Source of the DNA: Thermosporothrix hazakensis
GTDB lineage: Bacteria; Chloroflexota; Ktedonobacteria; Ktedonobacterales; Ktedonobacteraceae
Assembly (NCBI RefSeq): GCF_003253565.1
Contig: NZ_QKUF01000020.1
Location: forward strand, 1-64,000
Length of the DNA stretch: 64,000 bases
Reading direction: 5' to 3'
Position 1 is the stretch's first letter. Every line of letters begins with the position of its first letter. Of this stretch, positions 1-8,918 are shown piece by piece. The notes under the pieces were generated by a model, which was not told where the DNA came from, ran no database searches, and saw only the letters and a program-made list of their open reading frames with translations. Position numbers and translations under genes: made by a program.

Positions 1-512
<512 letters not shown>

Positions 513-652
513 AATCGTAGCCTCGGAGGTGAGGGGAAGTGGTGCAGAGGAAGGTGCCCGAGCGGGTGCAGCATCGATGACAGTTCGGCAAAATTGAATG
601 ATCGCTCTTTGAAACGTGCTTTCTCGTCTTCAGTGGACAGGAGAAAGAGGTT

Positions 653-680
653 CGCCCCGGAAGCGGGGACGGGCCTTTTT
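653..680 (+). terminator. candidate rRNA operon terminator
   Basis: A short hairpin CCCCG-GAAG-CGGGG (655-668) is followed after a C/G stretch by TTTTT at 676-680. It lies about 140 bases after the 23S 3' end, on the rRNA strand. The stretch 513-652 between them shows no 5S rRNA, tRNA or coding region. The hairpin is small, so it may act together with the stronger one just downstream. Confidence 0.5.
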
Positions 681-707
681 GCATTTTTGGTCCGCCATCA
701 GGCGAAA

Positions 708-740
708 AGCGCTCCAGTGTAGCACTGAAGCGCTTTCTTT
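708..740. terminator. bidirectional terminator between rRNA and glcF
   Basis: Arms 708-719 and 723-734 form a 12-bp stem with one mismatch and a three-base loop. The stem is followed by TTTCTTTT on the plus strand and by TTTTCGCC on the minus strand. It sits between the rRNA operon (plus) and the end of glcF (minus), so it can serve both convergent transcripts. Confidence 0.75.
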
Positions 741-748
741 TCCTGTCA

Positions 749-2293
749 TTATTTGTGCTTGTTATTCTTCTTGCGACGACGCAGGAAGAGAATGCCTGCA
801 AGAACGCCAAGTCCCGCCCCAAGCAACAGCGCTGTACGCTTCTTCGTGCTCATTGTCTCTTTCTCTTCGAGTGCTGGCACCTCGGCATAGACTCCCGCGA
901 GCCGGTATGCTTCATCCAGCAATTGGACGGGATGTACTACTGTCATAGGCAGGCCGCGCTGTCTGACTCCCATTGCGATCTGCATAATGCAGCCCGGATT
1001 GCCTGTCGCGACAATCTCCGCTTGTGTTTGCGCGACATTGTCCATTTTGCGCTGTAGCAGTTCCTGACCCATCTCTTGATTCGTCAGGTTGTAGATACCA
1101 GCACTCCCGCAACACCAATCAGACTCTTTCAGATCAACCAGCGTAAGGCCGGGAATTGACTGTAAGAGCTGCCGCGGCTGTCGCTTGATTTTCTGCCCAT
1201 GAGCTAGGTGACAAGCGTCGTGATAGGTCACGGTGGCCATGAGAGGCTGCATTTCGGGATTCAGATCGATCTCGGTGAGGAATTCGCTAATATCTTTAAC
1301 CTTCTTGCTAAATGCCTCGGCGCGTTCGGCGTACTGTGGGTCATTGCGTAACAGGTAGCCATACTCTTTCAACGTTGAGCCACAACCTGCTGAGTTAATA
1401 ATGATCGCATCACAGTTGTATTGCTCAAATACGTCGATGTTGTGGCGGGCAAGCGCGCGACCGCGCTCACTCTCGCCTGCGTGGATATGAAGGGCTCCAC
1501 AGCAGCCCTGTTGTGGTGGAGTAATTACCTCGCACCCATTGGCGGTAAGCACGCGAATGCTTGCATCATTGATATCACGAAATACCTGATCCATGATGCA
1601 GCCGCTGATAAAGCCTACCCGGTAGCGGCGTGTCCCGATGGCAGGCGTGATTTCGGGTAGTGGCGCGGGCAAAATATCGCCACTGACATTATCCATGAGC
1701 TCTTCAGGAAGCTTGAGCTTGCCCTGAAATGGCGTTGGGAGTCCGTTGGCGAGGTCCAGCATTCCGGTGCGTCGGACGAGATCCTGTAGCCCGGTTCGCT
1801 GATAGACTTTTAGGCCCCCGAAAACAAGTGATGTGACCAGACGAGAGGGAAGCATCACGTCAAAGAAGAAGCGACGTAGCAGGCGATTCGCGATGACTGT
1901 ATTTCGCTCTTCCGGGATTGTGGGCTCTGGCTTCTGTTGTGCATCAAGCTGAATCTGCTCGCGAGCTGCCTCAATTAGCTTGCCATATTGAACACCAGAC
2001 GGGCAGGCTGTCTCACAGGCGCGGCACCCGACACAACAATTCATATGTTCGATGAACTCGCTTGAGAGGTCAAGGCGCCCGTCCGCGACTGCTTGCATCT
2101 GGTAAATGCGTCCCCGTGGCGAGTCCATTTCCACTCCCAGAACGGCATATGTCGGGCAGGTAGGCAGACAGAAGCCACAGTGGATACATTGGCGAAGGAG
2201 CTCATACGTATCAGTATTTCTTCGCAAAGGTCCTTCCTGCGGTGGAATGATGCGAAGCGGTGTAGCATGTTTTTCGGTGGACTCCAGGGACAT
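749..2293 (-). CDS. glcF: glycolate oxidase iron-sulfur subunit GlcF
   Basis: Electron-transfer subunit of the membrane-associated glycolate oxidase, which works with the flavoproteins GlcD and GlcE to oxidise glycolate to glyoxylate. Two 4Fe-4S ferredoxin motifs are visible: C36-x2-C39-x2-C42-x3-C46 and C87-x2-C90-x2-C93-x3-C97. Two CCG domains follow (GCCGALHIH and WCCGSAGIYN). At 514 residues it is about 100 longer than the E. coli protein. The excess includes a C-terminal tail from about residue 480 with a hydrophobic, glycine-rich helix and a final basic RRRKKNNKHK stretch, which looks like a membrane anchor. It is the last gene of the glc operon, 11 bases after the methyltransferase gene. 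Confidence 0.93.
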   Translation of the reverse strand: MSLESTEKHATPLRIIPPQEGPLRRNTDTYELLRQCIHCGFCLPTCPTYAVLGVEMDSPRGRIYQMQAVADGRLDLSSEFIEHMNCCVGCRACETACPSGVQYGKLIEAAREQIQLDAQQKPEPTIPEERNTVIANRLLRRFFFDVMLPSRLVTSLVFGGLKVYQRTGLQDLVRRTGMLDLANGLPTPFQGKLKLPEELMDNVSGDILPAPLPEITPAIGTRRYRVGFISGCIMDQVFRDINDASIRVLTANGCEVITPPQQGCCGALHIHAGESERGRALARHNIDVFEQYNCDAIIINSAGCGSTLKEYGYLLRNDPQYAERAEAFSKKVKDISEFLTEIDLNPEMQPLMATVTYHDACHLAHGQKIKRQPRQLLQSIPGLTLVDLKESDWCCGSAGIYNLTNQEMGQELLQRKMDNVAQTQAEIVATGNPGCIMQIAMGVRQRGLPMTVVHPVQLLDEAYRLAGVYAEVPALEEKETMSTKKRTALLLGAGLGVLAGILFLRRRKKNNKHK

Positions 2294-2304
2294 AGTGGCC
2301 TCCT

Positions 2305-3384
2305 CTATGCGTGTTTTATCGGTTGCGCCGCTACTGCTGTCACTTCCTGCCGGTTATGGAAGAGCTGATGTACTTGTACAAGCGCGTAACGACGGCGCAG
2401 CGTTTTGAGTGCCTCGTTCAGGGTTGCCTGCGGATCGATAGTGTCTGTTCGATGTGGCAACTTGAGAACGCTGATAATAAAGCCGTCCGGGCGCAGACAG
2501 CCAGCCGCTTTGTTTAAGAGCCTCGCAGCCTCGCGAGCGTCCATCCGCATATCATTGACAATAAGGTCGAAACGCGAGCGTCTCTGTATGGCCTCTTCCA
2601 GATAGCGTTCGGCATATCCCCGATAGTGGGTTAAGCCAGGCCGATTGACTCTCGGATCGAGATTTGCCGGATCGACAGCTACAACGCTCAGACCTGCATC
2701 GAGCAAAATATGGGTCCAGCCGCCCGGAGCTGCCCCGAGATCGAGCGCCTTTCCTCTTGCGGGAAGCGAGATCCCGAAATATTCGAGTGCTTCAAGGAGC
2801 TTGAATTCAGCGCGGCTGATCTGGTCAGGCGTCTGGGCATAGTGACGCGCTCCACCTGGCCAGGCGCTTAGATTCTCCTCCGCTTTGGAGATGCCGATAT
2901 AGGCCGTCGTCATAGTGCAGAGAATAGAAACAATTACCTCAGGCTTTTTGATATCCTCGATCGCTCCTGTCTCTTCTGCAAAAGCCTCTGCAAGTGCCTG
3001 ATTAAGCTGGCCGCCGCTGTAGGGACGTGGCCCTCTCTCCTTATCAATACGGGCAAAACGCGTCTGAACAGCGAAATGGATGCCTCTTTCAAGCAACCTG
3101 AAAGCGGGCAGCTCGGCGATGGCTAGCGCTATTTTCCCCATATCTTTCTCGCTATAGTTCAGCGAAACTGCTTCCTGAACCGGAGCGAGATGGCGTGTAA
3201 AGACAAGATGTGCGCTGGCTGCTCGCTGCATCAGTGCTGAGGCATCTGCTGCCATGCATAGGGTGATGCCTGCGGCCAGCTCGTCGATGCTCTCTACTTC
3301 TGGATCGAGGGCGCGTAGTTCTTCTATCGCTGGCTGAAGAAATTCAGGATGTGCCGTTACAATACAGAGATTATTGATACTCAC
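2305..3384 (-). CDS. RlmM/FtsJ-like ribose 2'-O-methyltransferase
   Basis: SAM-dependent RNA methyltransferase of the RrmJ/RlmM type. The C-terminal half has the SAM-binding motif LDLGAAPGGW (about residues 216-225), the aspartate of VNDMRMD, and a lysine in SVLKLPH, consistent with the K-D-K-E catalytic set. The N-terminal half resembles the THUMP-like RNA-binding part of RlmM, which modifies C2498 of 23S rRNA in E. coli; the exact target here is not shown by the sequence. The start is GTG at 3384, overlapping the glcE stop as GTGA, so it is translationally coupled. Its position between glcE and glcF is unexpected for an rRNA-modifying enzyme. Confidence 0.85.
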   Translation of the reverse strand: MSINNLCIVTAHPEFLQPAIEELRALDPEVESIDELAAGITLCMAADASALMQRAASAHLVFTRHLAPVQEAVSLNYSEKDMGKIALAIAELPAFRLLERGIHFAVQTRFARIDKERGPRPYSGGQLNQALAEAFAEETGAIEDIKKPEVIVSILCTMTTAYIGISKAEENLSAWPGGARHYAQTPDQISRAEFKLLEALEYFGISLPARGKALDLGAAPGGWTHILLDAGLSVVAVDPANLDPRVNRPGLTHYRGYAERYLEEAIQRRSRFDLIVNDMRMDAREAARLLNKAAGCLRPDGFIISVLKLPHRTDTIDPQATLNEALKTLRRRYALVQVHQLFHNRQEVTAVAAQPIKHA

Positions 3385-4715
3385 AGTCCTCCCAAAAACC
3401 TACCTTTAACAAATGTTCCGTCCGGGTCAAGCTGCTGTTTGAGGCGTTGCATAAGCGCAAAATCTTTGTTCGTCGCGCCCCAGACATCGACCCTGTGTTT
3501 GAAGCTGGTCGGGCAACGTTCCACGATCAGGTGTCCCCTGAGCTCGCGAGCAGAAAGACGTAGTGCTTCTACCGCTTCTGCCAGGCGCTGCTGATCGTTA
3601 TCGGACATCGGTTCAGCTATCCCCTCTATCTCAATGAAGAGAATCCCATTCCCGGCATGCGCGATTGTGGCCGTTTCAAGGTTGTGACGCTGACTGACCG
3701 CTTCTATGAGCTGGAAATACCGGGCAACATCCGCGATGGGCAGCGAAACCGCACAGGTGAACTTCTCTGACAAAAGCTGCCGAATGCTTTTCCAGAAAGC
3801 AAGCTGTTCCTTCTCTTCCAGTTCATCTCCTATTAAAGCATTGTATTGTCGTGCAAGCAAGTATGTGTCATCTATCTGGCGGTTGATTACCCGGATGTTT
3901 CCCTCATAGTGTATTGCCAGCGCGTAGCCTTGCGCAGGGAGTTGAAAACCGGCCCGCCTCAACAGCCTGTTCATGGCTCCTCTATCGAGCAATTCAATAG
4001 CGGTGGGACCAAGCGGGGAGCGAAGTAACGCGGAAACCGTTTGCATCGCCTCTTCCACCTCCGAGTAAGCCAGCAAAAGGGTGCGCTCGGCTGGTGGCAG
4101 GGGATGCAGCTTGAAATTTGCCTCGACGATGACACCCAATGTGCCAAAAGAGCCGATGTAGAGCTTGTTGAGATCATAGCCGGCGACATTTTTAACGACA
4201 CGTCCACCGCTCTGGCTGATCTCCCCGTTTGGTTGAATAGTGCGGAGCCCGATGACCAGATCGCGCGCCGTCCCATAACGCAGGCGCCTGGGACCACTGG
4301 CATTGGATGCAAGCAAGCCACCTATGGTCGTCTGCTCTTCATCGGGCGGATCAAGGGCCAGTTGCTGCCCCTTTTGGGCCAGTTGACGCTGAAGCTCGGC
4401 CAGCGTTATGCCCGCTTCAACACGGCAGGTCAGGTCGGGTGCTTCATGTTCCAGGAGCCGAGAAAGACGGGTGGTATTCAGCACAATGTCAATATGTTGC
4501 GGCACTCCGCCCAGATGGAGCCGGGTGCCCCCACCTCTCGGGAGAAGCTGAAGGCCGTTCCGTCGCACTTCCGCAACTACATGAGCTGCTTCCTGAACAG
4601 AGGCCGGTGTTACCACCATGCGCGGCTCGACGCCATCGACTGCGCAGGCCTGTAATACCGCTTTGTCTGTCTGTACTTCTGTTTCCAGGGCCAGGTTTGA
4701 CGCGAGATCATCCAT
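3381..4715 (-). CDS. glcE: glycolate oxidase FAD-binding subunit GlcE
   Basis: FAD-binding (PCMH/FAD_binding_4) subunit of glycolate oxidase. The flavin-binding segment reads LLPRGGGTRLHLGG near residue 60 and TTIGGLLASNASGPRRLRYG near residue 130; the protein ends with the family's DPDGTFVKGRF tail. At 444 residues it is longer than E. coli GlcE (about 350). It lies nine bases after glcD and overlaps the next gene by four bases, so all four genes form one transcript. The start ATG at 4715 has an upstream AGGAAAGGG. Confidence 0.92.
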   Translation of the reverse strand: MDDLASNLALETEVQTDKAVLQACAVDGVEPRMVVTPASVQEAAHVVAEVRRNGLQLLPRGGGTRLHLGGVPQHIDIVLNTTRLSRLLEHEAPDLTCRVEAGITLAELQRQLAQKGQQLALDPPDEEQTTIGGLLASNASGPRRLRYGTARDLVIGLRTIQPNGEISQSGGRVVKNVAGYDLNKLYIGSFGTLGVIVEANFKLHPLPPAERTLLLAYSEVEEAMQTVSALLRSPLGPTAIELLDRGAMNRLLRRAGFQLPAQGYALAIHYEGNIRVINRQIDDTYLLARQYNALIGDELEEKEQLAFWKSIRQLLSEKFTCAVSLPIADVARYFQLIEAVSQRHNLETATIAHAGNGILFIEIEGIAEPMSDNDQQRLAEAVEALRLSARELRGHLIVERCPTSFKHRVDVWGATNKDFALMQRLKQQLDPDGTFVKGRFLGGL

Positions 4716-4724
4716 ATATTCGCT

Positions 4725-6218
4725 CTACCCTTTCCTGCTTGTTTGTTTGCTCTCATAAGATGAGAGATGACGAATATCGGCACAGCGCCCGGGAAGAGGA
4801 AAGAGCTTTCCCGGATTGAATAACTCGTTCGGGTTCCAGGCAGCGCGCACCTGTTGCATGACGTGGAGATCAACATCACTGAAGATCAGCGCCATTTCGG
4901 CCTGCTTTTCAAGTCCTACGCCATGTTCTCCCGTGATCGAGCCTCCAACCTCGGCACAGACTGCGAGGATCTCGTGACCTGCCTGCCGGACGCGCTCTAC
5001 TTCTCCCGGCTTCTGGGAGTCAAAGAGGATCAGCGGGTGTAAGTTTCCGTCGCCTGCGTGGAACACATTGCCGACCTTGAGATCATACCGGTCACAGATC
5101 TCTTGAATACGACGCAATACGTAGGGCAGCTTCGTACGTGGAACGACGCCATCCTGTACATAAAACTCCGGGCTGATCCGTCCAACCGCGCCGAAGGCGT
5201 TCTTCCGCCCCGCCCAGAGAAGCTGACGCTCTGTTTCGTTAGCTGCGATACGAATCAGGCGTGCATGGTGTTTTTTGCTGATCGCGACGATCTGTTCGAC
5301 TTGCTCTGTTACGCTCTCCTTAAGCCCCTCGGCCTCGATCAGCAGAACGGCGGCGGCATCCATCGGGTAGCCAGCGTGGGTATCAGCTTCGACCGCTTGC
5401 AAGATCATGTGATCCATCATTTCGAGCGCTGCGGGAATGACACCGCTTGCAATGATCTCTGACACGGTATTAGATGCGTCGTCCATCGTGTTAAAGACTG
5501 CGATCATGGTCTTGACGCTTTCGGGCACCGGTACGATGCGTACGATGATTTTGGTCACGATACAGAGCGTGCCTTCAGAGCCAATCAGAAGCCCTGTGAG
5601 ATCGTAGCCCGGGGTATCGCAGGTCATGCCGCCGACCTCGATTACCTCGCCCTCTGCTGTGACGATTTCGAGCCCTGTGACATGGTTTGTGGTTACGCCA
5701 TAGAGAAGTGTATGAGGGCCTCCGGCATTCTCGCCGACGTTGCCACCAAGTGTACAGGAACGCTGGCTACTTGGATCAGGGACGTAATAGAAGCCCTGAG
5801 GCAGAAGGGCATTACTGAGATGGAGATTGACCAGCCCGGGCTGAACAACCGCACGCAGATTAGGAATATCAATCTCAAGTATGCGGTTCATCCGGGCGAA
5901 AGAGATGACGATCCCCCCTTGAATCGGGACTGCACCTCCACTCAGGCCTGTTCCAGCCCCTCGGGGCACAACCGGAATCTGATAGCGTGCGGCAAGTCTG
6001 ACAATTGCTGCAACCTCCTCTGTCGAAGAAGGCAACACAACAATATCGGGCTTACCGCGCTCTATCGAGGCGTCGTATTCGTACAGGGTAAGATCATACG
6101 GGGTAGAGAGAACGTTTCGTGTGCCAAGCAGGCCACGTAATTCCTGCACAACGCTGGCCTTTTGCGCTGTTGAAAGGCGTCTATCTGTTGTTCCAGCCGT
6201 TTTTTCGATGATGCTCAT
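4725..6218 (-). CDS. glcD: glycolate oxidase catalytic subunit GlcD
   Basis: FAD-linked 2-hydroxy-acid oxidase subunit. It has the PCMH flavin-binding segment (VVPRGAGTGLSGGAVP), TLGGNVGENAGGPHTLLYG, and the C-terminal FAD-linked oxidase domain with FHAGDGNLHP and GSITGEHGVGLEK. I place the start at ATG 6218, preceded by AGAGCAGGG, which gives 497 residues, close to the 499 of E. coli GlcD. The reading frame also has an ATG at 6275 with no clear ribosome-binding site. It is the first gene of the operon that also makes GlcE and GlcF. A large two-tier hairpin precedes it at 6319-6373. Confidence 0.93.
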   Translation of the reverse strand: MSIIEKTAGTTDRRLSTAQKASVVQELRGLLGTRNVLSTPYDLTLYEYDASIERGKPDIVVLPSSTEEVAAIVRLAARYQIPVVPRGAGTGLSGGAVPIQGGIVISFARMNRILEIDIPNLRAVVQPGLVNLHLSNALLPQGFYYVPDPSSQRSCTLGGNVGENAGGPHTLLYGVTTNHVTGLEIVTAEGEVIEVGGMTCDTPGYDLTGLLIGSEGTLCIVTKIIVRIVPVPESVKTMIAVFNTMDDASNTVSEIIASGVIPAALEMMDHMILQAVEADTHAGYPMDAAAVLLIEAEGLKESVTEQVEQIVAISKKHHARLIRIAANETERQLLWAGRKNAFGAVGRISPEFYVQDGVVPRTKLPYVLRRIQEICDRYDLKVGNVFHAGDGNLHPLILFDSQKPGEVERVRQAGHEILAVCAEVGGSITGEHGVGLEKQAEMALIFSDVDLHVMQQVRAAWNPNELFNPGKLFPLPGRCADIRHLSSYESKQTSRKG

Positions 6219-6318
6219 GACCCTGCTCTTTCTGCCTTCTCTGTCAGAAATTGTCGGGGACGCTTTACGAGGCATACTCTATACCCTTGATATTACCATA
6301 CTTTGATTTCCTGGTGGC

Positions 6319-6373
6319 CCGAGGTACGCTTCCCATTCGATAGACCATCCGAATGAAATTTTGCGTACCCCGG
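6319..6373 (-). promoter_or_regulatory. two-tier hairpin between LTD gene and glcD
   Basis: Outer arms 6319-6329 and 6363-6373 match at 10 of 11 positions; inner arms CATTCG (6334-6339) and CGAATG (6350-6355) are perfect. No T run follows on the minus strand, so it is not a classical terminator. It could end the upstream lamin-tail gene, lie in the glc leader, or bind a regulator. Confidence 0.5.
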
Positions 6374-6382
6374 AACTGCTCT

Positions 6383-7321
6383 CTATGGGGTTGTTCTCTT
6401 CTGGCGAGTCCGTTTCAGCAGAAACCATACCCAGAAGAGACTGAGCGCCAGCGCAACGCTACACGCGGTCACAAGCGCCTGCCGGGGAATTGGTGGCGAG
6501 TTCTCAACGATCGCTTGTGGAAGCAAGGGCGGCAGCGATGGAGGGACCGCTACAGGCGGCGGCGTAGAATCCGGCTCCTGTAAGCTATTCCAGTCGGGCT
6601 GGACTCCATTCACGACCGTCTTTGGCGGGGTTTCCTTGTGTTGCCCCGGTGTTCTGGTAGGGCTGGAACCACCGCTTCCCTGCTTCTCGGTGGGCTTTTG
6701 GGGGCGCTGGGTGGCGACCGGGGTCACCGTTGGCGTTCGGGTGACTGTCGCTGTGGGAGGTGTCTCCTGGGTGGGGTTGGACTGACCGGGCGTTGGTTGT
6801 AAGGTGGATATCCAGTTCTTTTCCCCATCAGGAACACGGGCATAGGCGCTTCCGGCGGCCAATCCCGGCACCTTCACACTATCATAGAGTGTGTCGCCTA
6901 TCAGGAGTTGCAGGGTGAATTCCTGCTGTGGTGAAAATGGAATCGCCTGATCAAAACTGATTGCGTAGAGGTAGAATGCGCCTCCTGTCACAGTCGTTTG
7001 CTGAAGAAAGGTCTCGCTGAGCGCTGCCGGGTTTTCTGCAAGCTGAAAACGAAGTCCTCCCAGATTGATAGGGCTATTCGCTCTGCTATAGAGCTCGATT
7101 TGCAGGCTTGCCAGTTGGGGGATACAGGCTTGCTCGGAAGCCGGTTCACCGGAAAGCGGAATGATCTCATTGATGAGAAGTAGACCCTGCACTGGCGCTG
7201 GATCAATACTGTCTGTTGGCGGTGAAGCAGGCGTACAATCGGCCATTGTTGTCAGCCGATGAGAAGGAAGCAAGAAAAACAGTGAGGAGAAAAAGAAGCA
7301 AAGAAGAAGCACATACCTCAC
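6383..7321 (-). CDS. exported lamin-tail-like, membrane-anchored protein
   Basis: Surface protein of unknown role. It begins with a signal-like hydrophobic stretch (residues 3-20). Next is a domain of about 140 residues resembling a bacterial lamin-tail domain: LLLINEIIPLSG, then IELYSRANSPINLGGLRF, the usual 'INE..P....IEL.N....v.L.G' pattern. A Thr/Pro-rich linker of about 100 residues follows (TATVTRTPTVTP and similar), then one C-terminal transmembrane helix and a short basic tail. The layout suggests a domain held outside the membrane on a flexible stalk. The start is GTG at 7321, after GGTAGGTGG. It has its own promoter at 7389-7417. Confidence 0.7.
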   Translation of the reverse strand: MRYVLLLCFFFSSLFFLLPSHRLTTMADCTPASPPTDSIDPAPVQGLLLINEIIPLSGEPASEQACIPQLASLQIELYSRANSPINLGGLRFQLAENPAALSETFLQQTTVTGGAFYLYAISFDQAIPFSPQQEFTLQLLIGDTLYDSVKVPGLAAGSAYARVPDGEKNWISTLQPTPGQSNPTQETPPTATVTRTPTVTPVATQRPQKPTEKQGSGGSSPTRTPGQHKETPPKTVVNGVQPDWNSLQEPDSTPPPVAVPPSLPPLLPQAIVENSPPIPRQALVTACSVALALSLFWVWFLLKRTRQKRTTP

Positions 7322-7388
7322 AATGCCACCTACCTTCTAAAAGATTTGAATGTTTCACATAAGTATATAGAAATGTAGAACGATGGTG

Positions 7389-7417
7389 AGTATAACATGG
7401 AATCAAAAGAAGGACAA
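7389..7417 (-). promoter_or_regulatory. sigma-A promoter for the lamin-tail gene
   Basis: On the minus strand TTGTCC (7417-7412), a 17-base spacer and TATACT (7394-7389) lie about 70 bases before the GTG start at 7321. Both boxes match the sigma-70 consensus well. Confidence 0.7.
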
Positions 7418-7465
7418 GAATCTGCACGATGGAGAAGGACTTTATGGTAGCGGAGAAGCAGGCAG

Positions 7466-7509
7466 AAAAAAGAACGATCGAGTTTCTCCAATGGAGGACT
7501 CGTCGTTCT
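7466..7509 (-). terminator. intrinsic terminator after the rsfS unit
   Basis: The minus strand has a long stem, AGAACGA-CGAGT pairing with ACTCG-ATCGTTCT with one bulge, plus an inner CTCC/GGAG pair and an ATT loop. It is followed directly by six T residues. It lies 27 bases after the stop of the small membrane protein gene and separates the rsfS unit from the lamin-tail gene. Confidence 0.88.
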
Positions 7510-7535
7510 ATGCATTGGCCTGAACCGAAGTACAA

Positions 7536-7721
7536 TTACTGGGAGAGATATTTGAAAGGTACCTGTGTTCTGCCAGGGATGCGCTCATTGATAATTCGGC
7601 GAATAGCCTCTATCCCGCTTTCACCAAGCGTAAAAGCGATGACAGAACCTATAACAATGCCACAGATACCGCCGAGGGCGATACCTTCAAGAAACATGCG
7701 GTTGCGAAAGAATGTCATCAT
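7536..7721 (-). CDS. small single-helix membrane protein
   Basis: A 61-residue protein of unknown function. It has one glycine-rich transmembrane helix (about residues 9-32, LEGIALGGICGIVIGSVIAF) and a short charged C-terminal part (IRRIINERIPGR). The shape recalls YtxH-type small envelope proteins but there is no decisive motif. The start ATG at 7721 has AAAAGG five bases upstream; a GTG two codons earlier is less likely. It follows rsfS by 21 bases and is probably co-transcribed from the promoter at 8285-8313. Confidence 0.65.
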   Translation of the reverse strand: MMTFFRNRMFLEGIALGGICGIVIGSVIAFTLGESGIEAIRRIINERIPGRTQVPFKYLSQ

Positions 7722-7742
7722 TGTCACCTTTTCTTCTGTATT

Positions 7743-8114
7743 CTATTGCAGATACACAACCGTTTTCGCTTCGCTCCAGAGCCGTTCGAGCTGGTAGTAC
7801 TCTCTTTCCTTTGGTGCAAGCACATGGACAATGACATCACCAAAGTCAAGCAGAATCCAACCAGTATCCGCTGTTCCTTCACGATGGAGCAGCGAGACTC
7901 CTTGCTTGCTCAACTCTTCATCAATTGATTCTGCAATAGTTAGGATTTGTCGAGGATTGCTGCCGCTACAGATGACAAAGTAGTCAGCATACATTGCAAC
8001 CTCACGAATATCCAGTAACAGGATATCCGCTGCCTTTTTGTCGTATGCAATATCGACAGCCGCTTTTGCTATTTGTGCTGGATCCAGTAGAACTCCCTTC
8101 ACAAGCGCTCCCAT
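7743..8114 (-). CDS. rsfS: ribosomal silencing factor RsfS (Iojap)
   Basis: RsfS binds ribosomal protein L14 on the 50S subunit and blocks subunit joining when nutrients are short. At 123 residues it has the family's usual length. The fold signature is clear: KKAADILLLDIREV, YADYFVICSGSN, EGTADTGWILLDFGDVIVHV and a C-terminal EREYYQLERLW. The nadD gene often found beside it is absent here. The 5' leader from the promoter at 8285-8313 is about 160 bases, long for a housekeeping gene. Confidence 0.95.
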   Translation of the reverse strand: MGALVKGVLLDPAQIAKAAVDIAYDKKAADILLLDIREVAMYADYFVICSGSNPRQILTIAESIDEELSKQGVSLLHREGTADTGWILLDFGDVIVHVLAPKEREYYQLERLWSEAKTVVYLQ

Positions 8115-8284
8115 ATTTCTAATAATGTATCTGTACTACGGATGAACCCACTGAATGGTTCTATCGAGACCTCTGTGGACTATAGATCTATCCCGATCAG
8201 GAGGATTGATGAGAAAAACATCTTCTCGTCCAGAGACGACCGGGAGGCCAATGCTACTTGATCCACATTGTACTGTATAGCAGC

Positions 8285-8313
8285 ATTATAGCATGCAAGG
8301 CAAGTAATGTTAA
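8285..8313 (-). promoter_or_regulatory. sigma-A promoter for rsfS
   Basis: On the minus strand TTAACA (8313-8308), a 17-base spacer and a perfect TATAAT (8290-8285). It overlaps the last codons of folK. Transcription would start near 8278, giving a 5' leader of about 160 bases. Confidence 0.78.
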
Positions 8314-8855
8314 GGGTTTTGGGGCTTGTAGCCTGCTTTTACTGTTTTCAATTCAATCCGTTTGGGATAGATGCGCACGCCCTCGGGCTTGCCGCCTGCT
8401 GTCAGGTCGTGCAAAAGCTCTCGGATGGTCTTCCCTGTTTCGGGGTCGATCTGCTCGGGCGCAATCTCGGCCAGGGGAACAAGCACAAAGCCTCGCTCCC
8501 GCATGCGTGGGTGCGGAATGCTCAGATGTTCCTGCTGAAGCCGCAGGTCATCATACAGTAGAATGTCGATGTCAAGCGGCCTCGGCCCATTGCGGAAGGT
8601 CGGTTGTCGGCCCAGTTCCTTTTCAATCGTTTTGGCCTGATGAAGCAGTTCTTCTGGCGTCAGCTCTGTTGTACCGGAGCAGACCATATTGAGAAAGTCG
8701 GGTTGGTCCAGGTACCCGACCGGTGTTGTTTCATACAGCGACGAGAGGGCGGTAATATCCATGATCCTGCTCAGTTGCTGTAAGGCAATTGTGAGATTAT
8801 TGTGACGGTCGCCCAGATTTGATCCCAGAGCGAGGTAGATACAATGCCGTTGCAT
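8310..8855 (-). CDS. folK: 6-hydroxymethyl-7,8-dihydropterin pyrophosphokinase FolK
   Basis: Folate biosynthesis enzyme that transfers pyrophosphate from ATP to 6-hydroxymethyl-dihydropterin. Signatures are ALGSNLGDRHNNL at the N-terminus and RPLDIDILLYDD with IPHPRMRERGFVLVPLAEIAP in the middle. I choose ATG 8855 (181 residues), with AGAGG six bases upstream; an in-frame ATG at 8894 would add 13 residues unlike the family. The C-terminal 25 residues after PETGKTIRELL are variable. No other folate gene is adjacent. Confidence 0.94.
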   Translation of the reverse strand: MQRHCIYLALGSNLGDRHNNLTIALQQLSRIMDITALSSLYETTPVGYLDQPDFLNMVCSGTTELTPEELLHQAKTIEKELGRQPTFRNGPRPLDIDILLYDDLRLQQEHLSIPHPRMRERGFVLVPLAEIAPEQIDPETGKTIRELLHDLTAGGKPEGVRIYPKRIELKTVKAGYKPQNP

Positions 8856-8918
8856 CGGAACCTCTTTTCGCGTAGCAATTTTTTGTGCTTCCATGATAAA
8901 CCATTTCCCTGAAAATGG

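Noticed and set aside
530..600. tRNA-like GGTGCCCGAGCGGG stretch after the 23S gene
   Set aside because: No T-loop, anticodon stem or acceptor pairing could be found, so it is not a tRNA.
7429..7797. Plus-strand frame over the small membrane-protein gene
   Set aside because: It crosses a strong minus-strand terminator and has no family features.
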